From positions 81,840-145,839 of the forward strand of contig NZ_JANZKJ010000014.1 in assembly GCF_025642975.1 (NCBI RefSeq): a stretch of 64,000 bases of DNA. Direction: 5' to 3'. Made by a program: the position numbers and the translations under genes. Positions 58,969-64,000 of this stretch are shown here, one piece after another (position 1 is the first letter of the stretch; each line of letters begins with the position of its first letter). The notes beneath the pieces were generated by a model. It ran no database searches, was not told the DNA's origin, and saw nothing but the letters and a program-made list of their open reading frames with translations. Source of the DNA: Pseudomonas sp. RIT-PI-S. Lineage in GTDB: Bacteria > Pseudomonadota > Gammaproteobacteria > Pseudomonadales > Pseudomonadaceae.

Positions 58969-59004
58969 ACCCGCATCGCCATTGCGGCCATGCGGGTCCT
59001 TTTA
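58969..59004 (+). terminator. Rho-independent terminator of ppiC
   Basis: Arms ACCCGCAT (58969-58976) and ATGCGGGT (58990-58997), followed by CCTTTTAT. It is preceded by an A run, so it can also work on the minus strand for the DUF1652 gene. Confidence 0.8.
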
Positions 59005-59019
59005 TATCGCGCTAATCGC

Positions 59020-59292
59020 TCAAAGGCTGGCGCTTGCGTACCTGCGTTGCTCCACAGCAGTGACGCTGCGACGGCTGGTCAGGTCTTTACGCAGGCCCGC
59101 GATCAGGTTCGAGATGGCACGGCTGCTGTTCAACTGGCGAGTATCGATGCCGGTCACCATGAAATCAGCGCGGTCGGAATTCGCCTGAAAAATCTTCACT
59201 GTCAACGACCGATCCGGTCCTTGGGTGCACTGGCACCGTTGCGGAAGAAAACTGCTTTCAATGATATTGCGTAATTCAAGTGTGGACAGCAT
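59020..59292 (-). CDS. DUF1652 family protein
   Basis: 90 residues from the ATG at 59292, chosen for the GGGAGAGG ribosome site and because it makes start and length equal to the paralogue at 7063-7335. Features: LELRNIIESSFLPQRCQC, SLTVKIF, and SRAISNLIAGLRKDL. A longer in-frame start at 59454 adds residues with no family likeness. The role is unknown. Confidence 0.8.
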   Translation of the reverse strand: MLSTLELRNIIESSFLPQRCQCTQGPDRSLTVKIFQANSDRADFMVTGIDTRQLNSSRAISNLIAGLRKDLTSRRSVTAVEQRRYASASL

Positions 59293-59624
59293 CGCGCCTC
59301 TCCCTCGGTAACAGTGATTGTTCTGGATGTCTGCCCGCTGGGCGATTCCTTGGGCAGGCGGCCGATTCTTCGTGAATCGGTGTTCCAGAACATGACCACT
59401 AAAGAGCACCTTCCATGCCTGTTCCATGACCGCTCGTCTGGCATTGATAATCAATCACTTACAACTAACTGTTGATAAAAGGCTAAAAAGCCACCATGCA
59501 GAATGCCCGTTTTCGTGCAGCACTTACGTGCAAGTTGCATGCTGTGCCCTATTAGAGGAACTGAACTTCGCCCACTGCATGCCGGTCACTTGCATATCTC
59601 CCCCCGCTTACCGCAGGTTCCTCC
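59293..59624. other. Divergent intergenic region upstream of ku
   Basis: 332 bases between the DUF1652 gene and ku. It holds both promoters. ATTGAT-A-ATCAAT (59443-59455) is a perfect palindrome in an AT-rich block (about 59440-59490). No small gene is supported. Confidence 0.45.
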
Positions 59625-60512
59625 ATGCCCCGTGCTATCTGGAAAGGCGCTGTCAGTTTCGGCCTGGTTCATATACCTGTCGCTCTGGTATCGGCGACGG
59701 CTTCCAAAGGTGTGGACTTCGACTGGCTCGATAAACGTAGCATGGACCCCGTCGGCTACAAGCGCGTGAACAAAGTCACCGGGGAGGAGATGGAATCGGA
59801 AAACGTGGTCAAGGGCGTCGCCTACGAAAAGGGCCGTTACGTCGTGCTCAGCGAAGAAGAGATACGCGCGGCGCATCCGGTTTCGACCCAGACCATAGAG
59901 ATTTTCTCATTCGTCGACAGTAGCCAGATCCCCCTGCCCAATATCGACACCCCTTATTACCTGGCACCTGATCGCCGCGGCGAGAAGGTGTACGCGTTGC
60001 TGCGTGAAACCCTGCGGCAGACCGACAAAGTAGCGCTGGCGTTGGTGGTGTTGCATACCCGCCAATACCTGGCCGCGCTGATGCCGCTCGAGGATGCGCT
60101 AGTGTTGGTCAAGCTGCGCTGGCCAGCGGAAGTCCGCAGCCTGGAAACCCTCGAATTGAGCTCGGAAGTCAAAAAGGTGGAGCTCAAGAAAGGTGAGCTG
60201 GAGATGGCCAAGCGGCTGGTCGAGGACATGAGTGGCGAGTGGACACCTGAAGACTATGTGGATCAGTTCGAAGCCAAGATCATGGAGCTCGTTGACCGCA
60301 AGGCGCACGAGGGCAACATCGAAGAAGTCGAGAGCGTGGAACAGGCCTCGGGCAAACAGGGCGCCGATGTGATCGACCTGACCGAGCTGCTCAAACGCAG
60401 CCTGGGCGGCAAAACCACCAGTAAGCCCGCCGCGAAAGCGCCTGAGGAGAAGGCACCAGCCCCTACCAAGTCCAAGGCCCGAACGCCACGCAAATCGCGC
60501 AAGGCCTCCTGA
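59625..60512 (+). CDS. ku: Ku DNA end-binding protein
   Basis: 295 residues: PRAIWKGAVSFGLVHIPVAL at the N-terminus, then YKRVNKVTGEEM, GRYVVLSEEEI and YLAPDRRGEKVYALLRE, the ring-forming Ku core, followed by a Lys/Ala/Pro-rich tail (KAPAPTKSKARTPRKSRKAS). It binds double-strand ends and recruits LigD for non-homologous end joining. No ligD gene is next to it in this window. Bacterial Ku is mainly used in stationary phase. Confidence 0.95.
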   Translation: MPRAIWKGAVSFGLVHIPVALVSATASKGVDFDWLDKRSMDPVGYKRVNKVTGEEMESENVVKGVAYEKGRYVVLSEEEIRAAHPVSTQTIEIFSFVDSSQIPLPNIDTPYYLAPDRRGEKVYALLRETLRQTDKVALALVVLHTRQYLAALMPLEDALVLVKLRWPAEVRSLETLELSSEVKKVELKKGELEMAKRLVEDMSGEWTPEDYVDQFEAKIMELVDRKAHEGNIEEVESVEQASGKQGADVIDLTELLKRSLGGKTTSKPAAKAPEEKAPAPTKSKARTPRKSRKAS

Positions 60513-60635
60513 GGCCGCTGCGCTTTCCAGCGATCGCCGGGGCTTGCCAGCATGGGCGCCCTTCCGGATGATGCCAGCGAGGCCCACGCAGGCCCTCGGA
60601 CCCCAGCCACATACGCAATGGAGGCGTAACGACCT

Positions 60636-60905
60636 ATGAGCCTTGGCAAGACCGAACAGGCCCTGATCCGTGACCTAGAGGACGTCGCGAAGGATTTGCA
60701 CTGGTCCGCGACCGAACTCAAGCACATCGCCCAGCGCCTCGAAAAAAGTGGGAATGTCATAGACGCCGATGCCCTGAAGCGGATGATCGGCGCTTTCGAG
60801 AATGGTGAACCGCGCTTGAAACGCTATGCCGAAGAGGTCCGGGCGGGCCGCATCGCTGGGGCGGGGGTTCATCAGGTTGAGCCAGGGGCTAGCCTACCCT
60901 CCTGA
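60636..60905 (+). CDS. Small helical protein, function unknown
   Basis: 89 residues, ATG preceded by GGAGG at about 10 bases. It is mostly helical and charged (LIRDLEDVAKDLHWSATELK, KHIAQRLEKSGNV, RLKRYAEEVRAG), without signal peptide or cysteines. It lies 123 bases after ku on the same strand and may be co-transcribed with it. No family is recognised. Confidence 0.65.
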   Translation: MSLGKTEQALIRDLEDVAKDLHWSATELKHIAQRLEKSGNVIDADALKRMIGAFENGEPRLKRYAEEVRAGRIAGAGVHQVEPGASLPS

Positions 60906-61021
60906 CTGCAGCACCCATGGCGCTCTGCCGGGCGGGTCGGGGAGGAATTGCACGTGCCGGTGGAACCCTTCGTTTATTTGCGGTCTTAGGCTTGCAGCTG
61001 CCCCGTGGGGGGAAGAAGTTT

Positions 61022-61039
61022 CTTACAGCTACATGTAAG
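61022..61039. promoter_or_regulatory. Inverted repeat upstream of the single-domain response regulator
   Basis: CTTACA-GCTACA-TGTAAG, perfect 6-base arms, 84 bases before the regulator gene. The arms are those of a GacA site but in the opposite order, so it is not a GacA box; it may be another operator. Confidence 0.35.
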
Positions 61040-61122
61040 CCCTGTAATGGCCAGGGATACCGCCAGCTATCCTGGAGTTCAATGCAGTGACGGGTGCACC
61101 ATGGTTTGCGGAGTCTGCTCGC

Positions 61123-61488
61123 ATGAAGGTGCTGATCGCCGAAGACGATGAGCTGCTTCGGCTTATTGCCGAAGAAGTCGTGGAGCAACTCGAACTGGAT
61201 GTCGTGAGTTTTGAAAGCGGTGACGAGGCGTTCGCCTATATGCGCTCCCACCCGGACGAGGTGTCCATGGTGGTTACCGACTACATCATGCCCGGCGAAC
61301 TCGACGGCTGGGAATTCGCCAAGCTGGTGTGCAAGAAGTGGCCGGATATCCCAGTGATCCTCACCACCGGCTCGGCGGGCGAAAGCGAAGGCAACATTCG
61401 CTTTTTGCAAAAGCCGTGGCAGATCGGCGAGCTGACGGACCTCATCCGCTCTTCGATCCTGTCCATCCAGCGCCGCCTCCTGCGCTGA
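61123..61488 (+). CDS. Single-domain response regulator (CheY-like)
   Basis: 121 residues from the ATG at 61123 (GGAG 9 bases upstream). It is only a receiver: LIAEDDELLRLIAEE with the acidic pair, phosphoacceptor Asp in VVTDYIMPGE, Thr/Ser in TTGSAGE and the Lys in FLQKPW. The FMN-free short form and QKPWQ resemble receivers paired with hybrid kinases. No kinase is adjacent; the hybrid kinase 2.5 kb upstream is a possible partner. A 17-bp hairpin follows the stop. Confidence 0.87.
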   Translation: MKVLIAEDDELLRLIAEEVVEQLELDVVSFESGDEAFAYMRSHPDEVSMVVTDYIMPGELDGWEFAKLVCKKWPDIPVILTTGSAGESEGNIRFLQKPWQIGELTDLIRSSILSIQRRLLR

Positions 61489-61530
61489 CGCAAGCGGGTG
61501 CCACGCCCCTCCTCGTGGCACCCGCTTGCG
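61489..61530 (+). terminator. Perfect 17-bp hairpin after the response regulator
   Basis: CGCAAGCGGGTGCCACG and its exact complement, separated by an 8-nt loop, starting at the stop codon. No T run follows, so it may stabilise the 3' end or cause pausing rather than act as a classical terminator. Confidence 0.55.
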
Positions 61531-61579
61531 CTGGAGGCATTGGCTGGCCTTCTACATCCGACCGGCACCGTGCACCGGC

Positions 61580-61770
61580 TGCCACACCTATGCGACAATA
61601 TGCTTAATGTCCGGCATGAACGTCGGATTCATCGCTCAACAGCTTGGGCATAGCGTGCAGATGCTTCTCTCGACGTATGCACGACGGATCAACTCCTCGA
61701 ACGACTGGCAGAGCTGGAAAAGCTCATGATTGGTCCCAAATTGGTCCCAGGCGATAAACCCCAGCTGTAA
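61580..61770 (+). pseudogene. Remnant of a phage-type tyrosine integrase (C-terminal end)
   Basis: Reads CHTYATICLMSGMN, then VGFIAQQLGHSVQMLLSTYA and RRINSSNDW, the catalytic C-terminus of a tyrosine recombinase with the GH and Tyr motifs. Two defects: the Arg normally before HTYA has become Cys, and one base is missing after NDW, so the tail AELEKLMIGPKLVPGDKPQL lies in another frame ending at 61770. Everything upstream of about 61580 is gone. No tRNA or intact prophage genes are nearby. Confidence 0.8.
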
Positions 61771-61790
61771 GTTACTGATAGGTAAGCTCC

Positions 61791-63377
61791 TTGATCTCCA
61801 CAGCCAACATCACGATGCAGTTTGGCCCCAAGCCGCTGTTCGAGAACGTCTCGGTCAAATTCAACAACGGCAATCGCTACGGCCTTATCGGCGCGAACGG
61901 CTGCGGCAAATCGACCTTCATGAAAATCCTCGGCGGCGACCTGGAGCCGAGCGGCGGGCAGGTGATGCTCGAGCCCAACGTGCGCCTCGGCAAGCTGCGC
62001 CAGGACCAGTTCGCCTACGAGGCCTTTACGGTCATCGACACGGTGATCATGGGCCATGAGCAGCTGTGGAAGGTCAAGGCCGAGCGTGATCGCATCTATT
62101 CGCTGCCGGAAATGACCGAAGCCGACGGCATGGCCGTGGCCGAGCTGGAAACCGAATTCGCCGAGATGGATGGCTACACCGCCGAGTCCCGCGCGGGCGA
62201 ACTGCTGCTCGGCCTGGGGATCCCCCTGGAGCAGCACTTCGGCCCGATGAGCGAGGTCGCCCCGGGCTGGAAGCTGCGCGTGCTGTTGGCCCAGGCGCTG
62301 TTCTCGGACCCAGACGTACTGCTGCTCGACGAACCGACCAACCACTTGGACATCAACACCATCCGCTGGCTGGAAAGCGTACTGACCGCGCGCAACAGCA
62401 CCATGGTGATCATTTCCCACGACCGCCACTTCCTCAACAGCGTGTGCACGCACATGGCCGACCTGGACTACGGCGAGCTGCGGCTGTTCCCGGGCAACTA
62501 CGACGAGTACATGACCGCGGCGACCCAGTCCCGCGAGCAACTGCTGGCCGACAACGCCAAGAAGAAAGCGCAGATCGCCGAACTGCAGACCTTCGTCAGC
62601 CGCTTCTCGGCCAACGCCTCGAAAGCCAAGCAGGCCACTTCCCGCGCCAAACAGATCGACAAGATCCAGTTGGCGGAGGTCAAGCCTTCCAGCCGCGTAA
62701 GCCCGTTTATCCGCTTCGACCAGAACAAGAAGCTCCACCGCCAAGCCGTCACGATCGAGAACCTTGCCAAGGGCTTTGACGGCAAGACGCTGTTCGAGCG
62801 CCTGGGCTTCCAGGTCGAGGCTGGCGAACGCGTGGCGATCATCGGCCCCAACGGTATCGGCAAGACCACCTTGCTGCGCCTGCTGATGAGCGAACTGCAG
62901 CCGGACAAGGGCAGCGTGAAGTGGACCGATAGCGCCGAGCTGGGCTACTACGCCCAGGACCACGCTTCGGACTTCGAGCAAGACGCCACCCTCTTCGACT
63001 GGATGGGCCAATGGACCCAAGGCGGCGAGCAGTTGGTGCGCGGCACCCTGGGCCGCATGCTGTTCTCCAGCGACGAGATCAGCAAGTCGGTCAAGGTGAT
63101 TTCCGGGGGTGAGCAGGGCCGCATGCTGTTCGGCAAGCTGATCCTGCAAAAGCCCAACGTGCTGGTGATGGACGAACCCACCAACCACCTGGACATGGAA
63201 TCGATCGAGGCACTGAACCTGGCCCTTGAGAACTACCCAGGTACGCTGCTGTTCGTCAGCCACGACCGCGAGTTCGTTTCCTCGCTGGCCACTCGCATCA
63301 TCGAGCTGACGCCCACGGGCGTGGTGGACTTCAGCGGCACTTACGACGAGTACCTGCGCAGCCAGGGGGTGGTGTAG
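61791..63377 (+). CDS. ybiT: ABC-F ATPase YbiT
   Basis: 528 residues from a TTG; family members begin with the same ISTANITMQFG, so no upstream start is needed. Two ATPase domains: Walker A GANGCGKST (about 34-42) with LLLDEPTNHLD, and GPNGIGKTT (about 355) with LVMDEPTNHLD; the linker includes SRFSANASKAKQATSRAKQI. Signature motifs are degenerate in the first domain (VAPGWKLR), as in YbiT. ABC-F proteins act on ribosomes, not as pumps. It begins 20 bases after the integrase remnant. Confidence 0.93.
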   Translation: MISTANITMQFGPKPLFENVSVKFNNGNRYGLIGANGCGKSTFMKILGGDLEPSGGQVMLEPNVRLGKLRQDQFAYEAFTVIDTVIMGHEQLWKVKAERDRIYSLPEMTEADGMAVAELETEFAEMDGYTAESRAGELLLGLGIPLEQHFGPMSEVAPGWKLRVLLAQALFSDPDVLLLDEPTNHLDINTIRWLESVLTARNSTMVIISHDRHFLNSVCTHMADLDYGELRLFPGNYDEYMTAATQSREQLLADNAKKKAQIAELQTFVSRFSANASKAKQATSRAKQIDKIQLAEVKPSSRVSPFIRFDQNKKLHRQAVTIENLAKGFDGKTLFERLGFQVEAGERVAIIGPNGIGKTTLLRLLMSELQPDKGSVKWTDSAELGYYAQDHASDFEQDATLFDWMGQWTQGGEQLVRGTLGRMLFSSDEISKSVKVISGGEQGRMLFGKLILQKPNVLVMDEPTNHLDMESIEALNLALENYPGTLLFVSHDREFVSSLATRIIELTPTGVVDFSGTYDEYLRSQGVV

Positions 63378-63674
63378 CAACCCGGGGTGCCGGAACTCCG
63401 TAGCCAATACAAAGGCGGCTGTGCTCTCTGGTGCGGCCGTGCCTAGCCTGTGCCCGCACAGGCAGAGCCTGGCGCCCGTCGGTGCCAGGCCATCGCCCGC
63501 GAAGCCGTAGGTTTCCGGTCGTCTCCGGCTTACAGGGCCCATTTCCGGTCATGGCCCCTTGTGGGTGCCGGCGCGATGTGACTGAGCGCGCGCGCCGAAA
63601 TATTCAGTAGGCTGCTTTCAATTTTTTCCACACCTAGTGATCATACCTCCAGGCCCACCGCCCACGAGCGAGCT

Positions 63675-64000
63675 ATGACCACCCCCTCAAGCACCCTCCC
63701 CCCGCGCTCCGGCGCCGTTACCCTGCAAATCCTTTCCATCGTGTTCTATACCTTTATCGCGTTCTTCTGCATCGGCCTGCCGATCGCCGTTATCCCCGGC
63801 TATGTGCATGATGTGCTCGGCTTCAATGCCGTGGTCGCAGGGGTGGTCATCGCCGCGCAATACCTTGCAACCTTGCTGGTTCGGCCTCTCGCCGGGCGCC
63901 TGGCTGACAGCCTCGGCACCAAACGCACCATCACGTATGGCCTTTACGCCATAGCGGCCAGCGGTGCGCTCACCCTGCTCGCCACGCTGCTGCACAGCTG
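63675..64000 (+). CDS. MFS transporter, N-terminal part (YhhS/YfcJ-like, cut by window end)
   Basis: The first 108 residues of a longer protein, open to the window edge. Four membrane segments are visible, with FFCIGLPIAVIPGYVHDVLG and the motif A RPLAGRLADSLGTKRTI. This matches the YhhS/YfcJ branch of MFS exporters. The ribosome site is weak. The region upstream (63378-63674) has an AT-rich stretch near 63610 suitable for a promoter. Confidence 0.8.
   Translation, partial: MTTPSSTLPPRSGAVTLQILSIVFYTFIAFFCIGLPIAVIPGYVHDVLGFNAVVAGVVIAAQYLATLLVRPLAGRLADSLGTKRTITYGLYAIAASGALTLLATLLHS

Noticed and set aside
61022..61039. GacA upstream activating sequence
   Set aside because: The GacA site is TGTAAG-N6-CTTACA; here the arms are in the reverse order (CTTACA-N6-TGTAAG), and no Rsm-type small RNA follows.
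61580..61770. Integrase tail as sign of a resident prophage
   Set aside because: Only a defective C-terminal fragment is present; no phage genes, tRNA or direct repeats flank it in this window.

Overview
The window looks like chromosomal DNA of a Pseudomonas, most likely of the P. putida/P. fluorescens lineage. This is inferred from the uniformly high GC content, the gene families (AhpC/AhpF, GalU, PqiB/PqiC, DUF1652, DUF1883, GudP/GarD, GntR/GntK/GntT), the FAN1-type nuclease, and REP-like palindromic repeats. No tRNA, rRNA, CRISPR array or intact insertion sequence was seen. Most of it reads as core or semi-core genome; the signs of rearrangement are a porin/transporter deletion scar near 3 kb and a decayed integrase tail near 61.7 kb.

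Layout. 0-7 kb: the end of pqiB and pqiC, a secreted repeat protein, an MFS transporter, a LamB-type porin remnant joined to a broken MFS transporter, a LysR regulator, a TSUP permease and several very small genes. 7-14.5 kb: oxidative-stress genes (ahpF, ahpC, gorA), a pair of LuxR-type regulators, galU, and small lipoprotein, DUF1652 and DUF1883 genes. 14.5-21.5 kb: an 82-bp tandem repeat array, a chemoreceptor, a UvrD-like helicase and pgm. 21.5-25.5 kb: a DNA-repair operon in which a FAN1-like nuclease gene overlaps the gene for an iron-sulfur XPD/DinG-type helicase that carries its own Cas4/RecB-like nuclease module. A perfect CTG-N10-CAG LexA box lies over its promoter. 25.6-32 kb: a HAD phosphatase, a second repeat array, and ethanolamine uptake and degradation (eat-eutB-eutC) with a divergent AraC-type regulator.

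32-44 kb: a GFA-family protein, an MFS transporter, galactarate/glucarate genes (gudP, garD), a lipoprotein, a PLP-dependent dehydratase, and a complete type I secretion system with no obvious cargo beside it. 44-50 kb: a three-gene envelope-stress-like operon, the gluconate regulon (gntR, gntK, gntT) with paired operators, and two low-complexity small proteins. 50-56 kb: short-chain fatty acid/ketoacid uptake and CoA transfer with a LysR regulator, an aldo/keto reductase and a PilU-like ATPase. 56-64 kb: a hybrid histidine kinase, a parvulin, Ku, a single-domain response regulator, the integrase remnant, the ABC-F protein YbiT and the start of another MFS transporter.

Several blocks form coherent units: peroxide and glutathione defence, carbon-source modules each with its own transporter and regulator, and two DNA-repair systems (FAN1/helicase and Ku). 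The strongest candidate for a little-described system is the SOS-controlled FAN1 plus Cas4-XPD operon. All functional calls rest on sequence reading only; no database search was run.
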